Of a stretch of DNA of 6,550 bases, positions 1 through 5,650 are shown in pieces. The DNA is from Pseudomonadota bacterium (lineage in GTDB: Bacteria; Myxococcota_A; UBA796; SXON01): the NCBI GenBank assembly GCA_005776735.1, contig SXOM01000110.1:1-6550 (forward strand). Direction: 5' to 3'. How positions within the stretch are numbered: the first letter of the stretch is position 1; every line of letters begins with the position of its first letter. The notes below the pieces were generated by a model. It was not told where the DNA came from and did no database searches. It saw only the letters and a program-made list of their open reading frames with translations. The position numbers were made by a program, and so were the translations under genes.

Positions 1-20
1 AGGAGTCTGCATGAAGTCAC

Positions 21-82
21 CATGACAGTTACAGTAAACAGTGTCAAGGATTTGTTTGCAGTATTTACTGTAACTATGTCAA
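21..82. promoter_or_regulatory. Operator-like repeat cluster in an AT-rich strip
   Basis: Two copies of a composite motif lie here. On the minus strand each begins TTGACA (82-77 and 47-42), then two bases, then a near-palindromic GTTAC/GTAA core. The cores form a perfect 12-bp inverted repeat: AGTTACAGTAAA at 27-38 and TTTACTGTAACT at 64-75. The proximal copy is also flanked by TGACA (23-27) and TGTCA (42-46), giving an imperfect dyad. Such short TTAC-N-GTAA dyads next to TTGACA boxes resemble binding sites of dimeric repressors such as the TetR family; that is inference. No convincing -10 hexamer stands at 16-18 bp from either TTGACA, so the promoter direction is unproven. A gene starting near the left edge, outside the window, is the likely target. 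Positions 1-5 (AGGAG) before an ATG at 11 open only four codons on the plus strand. Confidence 0.45.
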
Positions 83-88
83 GATGGG

Positions 89-394
89 TCATGCCCAAAG
101 ACGCTCAAGACAAACGCGACCACCGGCCGCGGCGAGCACCTGGCCGTTGGTCTGCAACGCGACCCGCTGGAAGCCGAGCGCCCGGGCCCCGCGGACGAGC
201 TCGAGCAGGTCGGGTCGGGTGGTCAGCTCTCCCCCGGCGAGCACGACGCCCTCACGATGCGGCAGCGCCGCGAGCGCTGCGAGCGCCGCGGCGGTGTCGG
301 CCTCGCCGCGCAGGCCCGCCTGGTCGCAGAAGCGGCACGCGAGGTTGCACGCGGTGCCCAGACGCAGGTCGGTCCACCGTAGGTCAGCGGGCAC
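89..394 (-). pseudogene. Truncated radical SAM gene (rSAM-D), last in the operon
   Basis: A 101-residue product beginning at GTG 394, the only usual start codon after the in-frame TGA that ends rSAM-C (466-464). The rSAM cluster motif C16-x3-C20-x2-C23 is intact. A GGEL motif (residues 54-57) sits where GGEP normally binds S-adenosylmethionine, and QTNG follows at 81-84. These cover only the first three or so strands of the rSAM barrel; family members usually exceed 250 residues. From about residue 93 (position 118) the sequence turns AT-rich, and the tail RVCLERLWA before the TGA looks unrelated to the fold. The gene therefore appears cut by a deletion, insertion or rearrangement joint at about 112-120, and the product is unlikely to be a working enzyme. 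A 69-bp gap separates it from rSAM-C, the only real gap between genes here. It was probably once the fifth rSAM enzyme of this pathway. Confidence 0.75.
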
Positions 395-463
395 GTCGCC
401 CCCCGCGCCCCGATGGCCGCCGGACGTTGTGGCGTTCGGGACGGTCGCGGGCCATCGGCCAGA

Positions 464-1516
464 TCACCGGATCGCCCGGAGCTCGGCGTCGCCGTGGATC
501 GGCAGGTAGTTCTTCCACACGCCTTCGCACACCTCGGCGTAGCGGCATCCCGTACACCGGGCCTCGGGCTGGGCCTTGAGATCGAACTTCTTGCGCTTCT
601 GCCAGTTGAAGCGCGCGCGGCCCTCTTCGATCGTCGCGATGCCGTCGGGGAAACCATCGGCGGTCAGGGTCTTGATGGAGCAGTCGGTGTCGAGGTCGCG
701 GAACTCGCCGATGGTACGCCGCGCGAGGGCCTTGTTCCCGAGGAGCTCGGGGGGCAGGACGCAGAGCGGGAAGCTGCCGATCGTGAGGTTCTTCTTGAAG
801 TGGTACTCGTTGAGCACGAGCGCCTTCATCACGTACGGCACCACGTCGCGCAGGTGGGGGATGAGCGACGTCTGCTCTTCGGCGTAGCCTTCGGCGCGCA
901 CGAAGTTGAGCCGTACGTCGTCGAGGCCGAGCTCGAAGAAGAAGCGGACGATGTTCGGCAACGCCCGGTAGTTCCACTCGCTGACCACCACGTTGACCGA
1001 GACGTTGTCGACGAGGCGCCCTTCGGCCTTCTTCTGCAAGAGGTACCGCAGGCCCGACTTCTTCTTCTCGAAGTTGCCGGGGACGCGGGTGAGGGCGTCT
1101 TCGAGCCGCGGGGTGTGGCCGTGCATCGACATGGTCACACGGGTGAGCCCCGCGTCGAGCATCTTGTCGACGAACTCGTGGCGGAAGAACTTGGTCCCGT
1201 TGGTGGCCACCGCGATGCGCGTGTACCCGAGGTCGTGCGCGTAGTGGATGGCGTCGAGGATCCACGGGTAGGTGGTCGGCTCGCCGCCCAGGAAGCCGAC
1301 CGAGCGGGTGCCGGATTGGTACCACCGCAAGATCTCGGCCTGCATCTCGGGGTAGGGCATGTAGCGGCGCATCTCGGTCGCCGGCAGGCCGTCCAGGCAG
1401 AAGACACACTTGTTGTTGCAGATCTTGCCGACGTTGATCTCGACGTTGCGACGCGTGTCGCGCCACAGGTCGGCCGCTTCGTTCGGCGGCGCGGCGGCGG
1501 AAGCGGCGACGTTCAT
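464..1516 (-). CDS. Radical SAM enzyme (rSAM-C) with C-terminal auxiliary-cluster cysteines
   Basis: A 350-aa protein. The start is ATG 1516, overlapping the upstream stop as ATGA; a longer reading to 1585 only runs into rSAM-B. Visible features are the rSAM motif C33-NNK-C37-VF-C40, the SAM-binding GGEPTT (77-82), ATNG (104-107) and MSMHGHT (129-135). The C-terminal third carries C252, C279 and then C321-x2-C324-x5-C330-x-GV, which looks like a shortened SPASM/twitch-type site for an auxiliary iron-sulfur cluster. The N-terminal 20 residues are Ala/Pro-rich and show no domain. Its C-terminus matches rSAM-B in cysteine spacing and in a closing GxxELR, so the two belong to related lineages. 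From its place downstream of the HGS-repeat precursor I infer that it modifies that peptide or an intermediate; the reaction cannot be read from sequence. I do not recognise a named family, and it is not an obvious HxsC. Translation is probably coupled to rSAM-B. Confidence 0.9.
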   Translation of the reverse strand: MNVAASAAAPPNEAADLWRDTRRNVEINVGKICNNKCVFCLDGLPATEMRRYMPYPEMQAEILRWYQSGTRSVGFLGGEPTTYPWILDAIHYAHDLGYTRIAVATNGTKFFRHEFVDKMLDAGLTRVTMSMHGHTPRLEDALTRVPGNFEKKKSGLRYLLQKKAEGRLVDNVSVNVVVSEWNYRALPNIVRFFFELGLDDVRLNFVRAEGYAEEQTSLIPHLRDVVPYVMKALVLNEYHFKKNLTIGSFPLCVLPPELLGNKALARRTIGEFRDLDTDCSIKTLTADGFPDGIATIEEGRARFNWQKRKKFDLKAQPEARCTGCRYAEVCEGVWKNYLPIHGDAELRAIR

Positions 1517-2478
1517 GCTGGCACCATGGGGCGGAGCTCCTCGCTGCCGTAGACCTCGACATAGCGTGCGAAGACGCCGTGACACAAGCGGTTCCAGCTA
1601 CAGGATCCGCAGACCGGGGGCTGCGTGCGCTTGCGGTCGGGCGACCAGGAGTAGATCCCCTCCAGCGAGACGCGGTCGGGGTGGCGGTTCCACTCGACGG
1701 TCACGCGCGGGTTCCAGTGCAGGTCGTTGGCGTAGGCCCGCGCTTCGCCGAGCGCGCAGGCGGGCAACCCGAAGAACCGGACGATCATCGGACCGGCGGC
1801 GGCGACGATGCGGGGAACGAGCGCGCGCACCTCGTCCAGGCGCAAGGTCAAGGTCGGGTAGGCGTCGTCCCCCGCGCCTTCGGGGGTGACGTTGCTCACC
1901 ACGAGCAGCTCGGCACCGCGGGCGCGGGCGAGGGCCACGGTCGCCTCGACGCGGTCGGCGTTCCCGCGCACCAACACGGTGTTGACGAACGTGCGGAAGC
2001 CGGGGAACGCGGCGGCGTTGGCCATCGCCCGGCCCAGGCGGTCGAAGCTCCCGGACCGCCGCGTGAGCACGTCGTGGGTGGCGGCGTCGGGCCCGTGCAG
2101 CGAGAAGAGGGCTTCGTCGAGGTACGGGAGCGCACGCGCGGCGAAGTCGGCGTCGGCCAGGCGGGTGCCGATCGTCCCGATGCTCGTGCGCATGCCGAGC
2201 TTCTTGGCGAGCTGCAGGATCTCGGGAAACTCGGGGTGGATGGTCGGTTCACCGCCGGTGAAGTGCACCGCGTCGACCCCGCGCCCGGCCTGCTCGCGCA
2301 ACACCCGCGCGACGCGTCCGAACGTGACCGGGAAGGCGTTGTACGCCGCCATCCGGCCCTCCTCCGAGCAGAAGACGCAGCGCTCCGGGCAGTGGTAGGT
2401 GACGTGCAGCTCGAGGCGCCGCATCGGGTGCCCGGTGACCGGGTGGATCCACGGCGGCGTCGTCGGCGTCGGGTTCAC
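1513..2478 (-). CDS. Radical SAM enzyme (rSAM-B) with C-terminal CxxCx5C
   Basis: A 321-aa protein. The start is taken as GTG 2478, which overlaps the TGA of rSAM-A as GTGA; ATG 2424 (residue 19) is an alternative, and neither has a strong ribosome-binding site. The rSAM motif is C30-PER-C34-VF-C37, with FTGGEPT at 73-79 and SLHGPD at 126-131. After the barrel come C241 and the C-terminal trio C290-x2-C293-x5-C299, followed by HGV and a closing YGSEELRP. This layout is common among MoaA/PqqE-like rSAM proteins carrying a reduced auxiliary-cluster domain. The cysteine spacing is identical to that of rSAM-C, while the rest of the two proteins differs a good deal. It lies in the chain of overlapping genes after the precursor, so a role in modifying the HGS peptide is inferred. 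It is a candidate for the HxsC position, but I do not see sequence traits I would associate with HxsC, so no symbol is given. Confidence 0.9.
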   Translation of the reverse strand: MNPTPTTPPWIHPVTGHPMRRLELHVTYHCPERCVFCSEEGRMAAYNAFPVTFGRVARVLREQAGRGVDAVHFTGGEPTIHPEFPEILQLAKKLGMRTSIGTIGTRLADADFAARALPYLDEALFSLHGPDAATHDVLTRRSGSFDRLGRAMANAAAFPGFRTFVNTVLVRGNADRVEATVALARARGAELLVVSNVTPEGAGDDAYPTLTLRLDEVRALVPRIVAAAGPMIVRFFGLPACALGEARAYANDLHWNPRVTVEWNRHPDRVSLEGIYSWSPDRKRTQPPVCGSCSWNRLCHGVFARYVEVYGSEELRPMVPA

Positions 2479-3497
2479 GGCGCCGCCGCCACGCGGCGGG
2501 TGCGCCGCTCGCGCGCGGCGAAGTAGGCGGGGTACAGGCGGTTGCAGAGGCGGGTCAACGCGGCGTCGGCGTCGGCCGTGGCCGCGATCAGCGCGTCGCC
2601 GAGCACCTCGCGGAGGAGCTCCGGCGCGGCGGCGGCGCTGGCCTCGAGGGCGGCTTCGGTGGGGGGCGTATCGAGGGTGCCGAGCGACGCCCGGGTGCGC
2701 ACGTGGTCGAGGTTGCCGGCGAGGACGAGGTTGTTCGCGTAGATGCGGCGGTCGCTGTCGACCACGAACCCGGTGTTGTAGAACGCGACCGGCGCGCGTA
2801 CGAAGAGGTTGCGCAGGTACAGGGGCTCGCCCCGGGCCCACGCGGCTTCGATGTCGTCGCCGATGGCCTGGAAGTTGGCCTCGAGCGCCGCGAGCTGGGC
2901 CGGCTTCCACGGGAGGTAGTACCCCGGGAGCAGGTTGAACTTCTGCACGCCGAGGCTGCGCAGGTGCCGGAAGTTGGCGGCGGCGCGCGCCGCGGTCGAG
3001 GGCGCGATGGTCTGCGTGACCACGAAGCGCGGCAGGCGGAGCAGCTTCGGCAGCTTGGCCACCAGCGACGCGTACGTCGCGCCGCCGCGACGCAGGCCGT
3101 CGTGGTCGGCCTCGTGCCCATCGAGCGAGAGCGTGAGCGTGACCGACGGGTGCGCCACCAACCACGCGATCCACCGGTCGTCGAGGTGCGTGCCGTTGGT
3201 GGACAGGTACACCGACACCGAGGTCGGCGCGGCGCGGACCGCGGCGCGGACCGCGTCGGGCGCCAGGAGCGGCTCCCCGCCGAACAGCTTCGCGTCCCCC
3301 CCGCCGTAGCGCTCGACGAAGAGCGCCATGGCCCGGCGCGCGTCGTCCGCGCTCAGGTCGGGCTCACCGTCCTTGACCGTGGGGCAGTACGCGCAGCGCA
3401 GGTCGCACCGGCGCGTGACGACGAGGATGAGCGAGTGTCGCCACCGGTCGGCGCGCGCCGCCGGGCTACCACTGGCCGTGGCTGCCGTGACTTCCAT
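2475..3497 (-). CDS. Radical SAM enzyme (rSAM-A) lacking auxiliary-cluster cysteines
   Basis: A 340-aa protein if started at ATG 3497, which overlaps the end of the precursor gene by 32 bp in another frame. The frame stays open into the repeat array up to ATG 3569, but there it reads only Ala/Thr-rich repeat translation, so 3497 is preferred; no ATG, GTG or TTG lies between 3497 and the first motif. The rSAM motif is C31-DLR-C35-AY-C38, with FGGEPLL (72-78), STNGTHLDD (99-107) and LSLDG (123-127). Residues 243-257 (GFVVDSDRRIYANN and following) look like the glycine/tyrosine hairpin that in SPASM proteins precedes cluster cysteines, yet no cysteines are there; the only other cysteine is C318. 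The protein probably carries just the SAM cluster, which would limit it to chemistry not needing auxiliary clusters, or mark a decayed SPASM domain. Standing immediately after the precursor gene, it is a strong candidate for a peptide-modifying enzyme; the reaction is unknown. Confidence 0.88.
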   Translation of the reverse strand: MEVTAATASGSPAARADRWRHSLILVVTRRCDLRCAYCPTVKDGEPDLSADDARRAMALFVERYGGGDAKLFGGEPLLAPDAVRAAVRAAPTSVSVYLSTNGTHLDDRWIAWLVAHPSVTLTLSLDGHEADHDGLRRGGATYASLVAKLPKLLRLPRFVVTQTIAPSTAARAAANFRHLRSLGVQKFNLLPGYYLPWKPAQLAALEANFQAIGDDIEAAWARGEPLYLRNLFVRAPVAFYNTGFVVDSDRRIYANNLVLAGNLDHVRTRASLGTLDTPPTEAALEASAAAAPELLREVLGDALIAATADADAALTRLCNRLYPAYFAARERRTRRVAAAP

Positions 3498-3900
3498 GCG
3501 ACCCGTGGCTGCCGTGGCTGCCGTGCGAGCCGTGGCTGCCGTGGCTGCCGTGGCTGCCGTGCGAACCATGGCTGCCGTGGCTGCCGTGCGAGCCGTGGCT
3601 GCCGTGGCTGCCGTGGCTGCAGTGCGTGGCCAGGAGCACGGCCGTGGACTCCGGCGCGTCGCCCTTGCGGTCGAGGAACGCGGGGTCGAGCTCCATCTCT
3701 CCGGCGGTGGCCTGGAGCAGGAGCAGGGACTGCGCCACGGCGTCGCCCTTCTGGTTGGCGGCCTGGAGCTCGCCCTGTTGGAGCAGGTGCCACGCCTGGC
3801 GCTTGAGCGCCGGGAACTCCGCGTCGGCCGCGGCGTCCTCCCAGTCGGCGCCCTCCTTCTTGCCGGGGAAGGAGCGGGGATCGTCTTGGTTGGTGCTCAT
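3466..3900 (-). CDS. hxsA: HxsA-like His-Xaa-Ser repeat precursor peptide, (HGS)15 core
   Basis: A 144-aa product, the presumed substrate of the locus. It starts at ATG 3900, overlapping the hxsB stop as ATGA, behind a good ribosome-binding site (GAGGTGA, 4-nt spacer). Residues 1-92 form an acidic, helix-prone leader without signal peptide or membrane segment; it includes a Leu run at 59-62 and VLLAT just before the core. From residue 93 comes HCS, then fifteen uninterrupted HGS units (96-140), then HGQW and a TAG stop. That is seventeen histidines at a three-residue period, one core cysteine (C94) and a terminal tryptophan. His-Xaa-Ser repeats beside HxsB and HxsD define the Hxs peptide-modification system, so the role is well supported, though the symbol is by role and the leader was not compared with named HxsA families. 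Histidine side chains could be cross-linked by rSAM chemistry; an unmodified product would be a metal-binding His-rich peptide. A low-complexity protein of other function is less likely given the neighbours. Confidence 0.85.
   Translation of the reverse strand: MSTNQDDPRSFPGKKEGADWEDAAADAEFPALKRQAWHLLQQGELQAANQKGDAVAQSLLLLQATAGEMELDPAFLDRKGDAPESTAVLLATHCSHGSHGSHGSHGSHGSHGSHGSHGSHGSHGSHGSHGSHGSHGSHGSHGQW
3475..3624 (-). repeat. 9-bp tandem repeat encoding His-Xaa-Ser units
   Basis: The consensus on the plus strand is GCTGCCGTG, which the minus strand reads as CAC-GGC-AGC (His-Gly-Ser). Sixteen serine codons occur at strict 9-bp spacing (plus-strand positions 3481, 3490, up to 3616). Variant units mark the history: serine TCG at 3499, 3526, 3562 and 3589, AGT at 3490, CAT-GGT at 3565-3570, and a Cys codon at 3619. 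Nearly all changes are synonymous. Segments 3499-3561 and 3562-3624 are 63-bp copies (seven units each) with three mismatches, so part of the array arose by duplication of a block of units. The repeat lies inside the coding region and is not CRISPR. Confidence 0.95.
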
Positions 3901-5420
3901 GAGCTCACCTCGGCGGCCGGCGCGTAGGGCGTGGTGCCCGGGCGCGAGCGCTGGATGGTCCACCGCCGGAAGATGCGCTGCACGCTCCCGTCGGTGTCGT
4001 TGGAGAGAAGGTGGTAGAGATAGGCCTGGACGCCGTAGAATTCCTGACACTTGCGCGACAGCGGCCGCTGCCCGAAGATGTCGCCGTCGAACATGTAGTT
4101 GTGCAGGGGCTGCACGCCGCACGTCGACGAAAAGACGCAGGAGTGGCACGCCGGCAGCGCCTCCTGGATCGACGCGACCGCGAGCGCCTTCACCGTGGGG
4201 TGGCGCAGCACCTCGTCGACGCTGGAGGTGTCGACGTGGCCGAGCTTGAAGAAGTCGTTGCCCATGTGGGCCGCCATGCGGCCTTCGTCGTCGGTGTAGA
4301 TGGTGCCGTCGTAGCTGTACGCGAGCTGCGCGCTGCCGGACCCGCACGGCGAGCGGCAGTCGCTGTAGTTCGGGTCGTCGGGAGTGAGCATCTTGGTGAG
4401 GAAGATGGACGCCAACCGCTCCTGGATGAAGACGCCCCGACGGTTGAGCTCGAGGATGTAGTCGAGCGTGGTCTTGTAGAAGGCCAGGAACTCGTCCATC
4501 GAGTAGCCGATCTGCTTCCAGGTGTTCACCGCGAAGCCGAACGGGTTGAGCGGCCGCAGGTGGATGCTGCGGATGCCGCGGCGAACGTACTCGTCGACGA
4601 TCTCGGGACCGCGGTCGAGCGAGTAGCGCGTGGTCGTCATCAGCGCGTCGACGTGGAACAGGTCGGCGTCGAACCCGCGCCGCACCCACTCGGCGTTGAA
4701 CTTGTCCATCCAGGCGGTGACCACCGCGTGCGAGCTCTGCTTCTCCATCCACCCGCGGTTCTTGTCGTGGAGGTCGGCCGGGCCGTCGAGCGAGGTGCAG
4801 ACCATCACCCCCTTGTCGACCAGCCAGCGCATCTTCTCGTCGGTCATCAGCGTGAGGTTGCTGACGAGCGAGAGCAGGAGCTCCTTGTGCTCGTAGCGGT
4901 TCTTCTCGAGCGCGTAGTCGACCACGAACTCGATGACCGGCCAGTTGGCCGTGGGCTCGCCGCCCTGGAACTCGAACCCCAGAAGCGGCGTGGGCGTGGT
5001 GAAGGCGAAGTCGACCACCTTGCGCGCGGTGTCGAGCGACATGTCGGTGTCCACCGCGTCCATGTCGGTGCGGCTGGCGTGGCAGTAGCGGCACGCGTGG
5101 TTGCAGCGCAGCGTGGTGACGATCGCGTGCAGGTGCGGCCCGTGGCGCAAGAACGCCTTCTTGCGGCGCAGCTTCTCTGCGAGCTCGTCGACCGCCATGT
5201 CGTCCTTGACGAAGTACCGGCGGCGCAGCGCCTCGTAGAGCGGCTCGGCACGTTCGACCTGGCCGGCCAGGAACCGACGGAAGTCGTCGGGCTCGACGAA
5301 GAGGTGCTCGCCGACGAGGTTGGTCATCAGCACCTTGCCGTCGACCACGCCGTAGCGGAAGTACCCGACCTTGTCCTTGGCGAACGCCCGCGGGTCGACC
5401 TGGAGGGGGGTGAGCATCAC
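3897..5420 (-). CDS. hxsB: His-Xaa-Ser system radical SAM maturase HxsB
   Basis: A 507-aa SPASM-domain rSAM enzyme. GTG 5420 overlaps the upstream stop (GTGA) and has AAGGGGA seven bases ahead; ATG 5417 is the next codon and equally possible. Residues 15-90 (GYFRYG, MTNLVGEHLFVEPDDF, RRKKAFLRHGPHLH) match the N-terminal region I associate with HxsB and may help bind the leader. The rSAM motif is C106-NHA-C110-RY-C113, with EFQGGEPTANW at 150-160, VSNLTLM (186-192) and TSLDGP (209-214). The SPASM region has C355-x3-C359-G, YDGTIYTDDEGRM (370-382), C425-x2-C428-x5-C434 and C458. The cysteine expected five residues after G372 is Asp377, which may alter or weaken one auxiliary cluster. It is encoded directly before the HGS-repeat precursor, as expected for its maturase. 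Family knowledge predicts SAM-dependent radical modification of the His-Xaa-Ser repeats in the cytoplasm. The exact bond formed is not known to me. Confidence 0.92.
   Translation of the reverse strand: MMLTPLQVDPRAFAKDKVGYFRYGVVDGKVLMTNLVGEHLFVEPDDFRRFLAGQVERAEPLYEALRRRYFVKDDMAVDELAEKLRRKKAFLRHGPHLHAIVTTLRCNHACRYCHASRTDMDAVDTDMSLDTARKVVDFAFTTPTPLLGFEFQGGEPTANWPVIEFVVDYALEKNRYEHKELLLSLVSNLTLMTDEKMRWLVDKGVMVCTSLDGPADLHDKNRGWMEKQSSHAVVTAWMDKFNAEWVRRGFDADLFHVDALMTTTRYSLDRGPEIVDEYVRRGIRSIHLRPLNPFGFAVNTWKQIGYSMDEFLAFYKTTLDYILELNRRGVFIQERLASIFLTKMLTPDDPNYSDCRSPCGSGSAQLAYSYDGTIYTDDEGRMAAHMGNDFFKLGHVDTSSVDEVLRHPTVKALAVASIQEALPACHSCVFSSTCGVQPLHNYMFDGDIFGQRPLSRKCQEFYGVQAYLYHLLSNDTDGSVQRIFRRWTIQRSRPGTTPYAPAAEVSS
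3905..3911 (-). promoter_or_regulatory. Ribosome-binding site of the precursor gene
   Basis: GAGGTGA lies four bases ahead of ATG 3900, inside the last codons of hxsB. It is among the better Shine-Dalgarno matches in the operon; rSAM-B and rSAM-C have no strong site at a suitable distance. It fixes the precursor start and suggests extra initiation at the substrate gene relative to its enzymes. Confidence 0.6.
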
Positions 5421-5650
5421 GTGGACATCCCCTTGCGGGCCAGGATCGACTCGAAGAGGGCGTGGTTGCCGAGCTCGTCGCCCAGGCGCTCGCGGATGCT
5501 CTCCCGCAGCGGCACGGCGGTGACCAACCAGTCGCCGCCGCCGTCGGCCACCTGCACGGTGCCGAGCGCACCGAAGCGCACCGCCGCCTTGCGCACGGCT
5601 TCGCCGTCGTAGAGCGACTTGTGGAAGCGCAGCGTCAGGGGCTCAGGCAC
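5417..5650 (-). CDS. Short HxsD-like protein (second paralogue)
   Basis: A 77-aa protein starting at GTG 5650, with GGGAGAAG eight bases ahead, and overlapping the upstream hxsD stop by 8 bp. A longer open frame to 5932 merely overlaps hxsD in another frame and is rejected. Its layout follows HxsD in miniature: an N-terminal strand region with a LYDGEAVRKAA segment and a C-terminal helix, GDELGNHALFESI (57-69). That helix aligns with ANELLNQALRKQI of the neighbouring HxsD, sharing E-L-x-N-x-A-L and a final I. The match is weaker than for the first copy, so it is probably a divergent duplicate. HxsD proteins have no known catalytic residues; a chaperone or leader-binding part in the maturase complex is inferred. 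Its stop overlaps the hxsB start, which favours coupled synthesis with HxsB. Confidence 0.7.
   Translation of the reverse strand: MPEPLTLRFHKSLYDGEAVRKAAVRFGALGTVQVADGGGDWLVTAVPLRESIRERLGDELGNHALFESILARKGMST

Noticed and set aside
11..25. AGGAG followed by an ATG at position 11 on the plus strand
   Set aside because: Only four sense codons (MKSP) precede the stop; a leader peptide is possible but cannot be supported.
395..463. Terminator or small gene in the 69-bp gap between rSAM-C and rSAM-D
   Set aside because: No stem-loop followed by a T run is evident, and the ATG at 455 opens a 23-codon Arg-rich frame with no support.
22..579. Plus-strand 185-aa frame starting in the AT-rich strip
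   Set aside because: Most of it runs antisense to rSAM-D and rSAM-C, is Arg/Pro/Ser-rich and lacks a ribosome-binding site at its ATG.
413..1552. A 379-aa plus-strand reading frame opposite rSAM-C
   Set aside because: It is antisense to a gene with clear rSAM motifs, is rich in Val/Glu/Arg as expected from the reverse of GC-biased codons, and shows no recognisable domain. The long plus-strand frames at 1579-2526, 2703-3806, 4011-5612 and 5619-6401 are rejected for the same reason.
2479..3174. N-terminal extension of rSAM-B to give a 553-aa fusion
   Set aside because: The extra residues overlap rSAM-A in another frame and are low-complexity; GTG 2478 with the GTGA overlap fits better.
3475..3624. 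CRISPR-like or intergenic minisatellite
   Set aside because: The 9-bp unit is contiguous without spacers, keeps the reading frame and encodes the end of the precursor.
3466..5571. A 701-aa minus-strand frame spanning hxsB and continuing into the precursor
   Set aside because: Its part over hxsB is out of frame with the motif-bearing HxsB reading and is Arg/Pro-rich; only the last 144 residues, from ATG 3900, are the real precursor.
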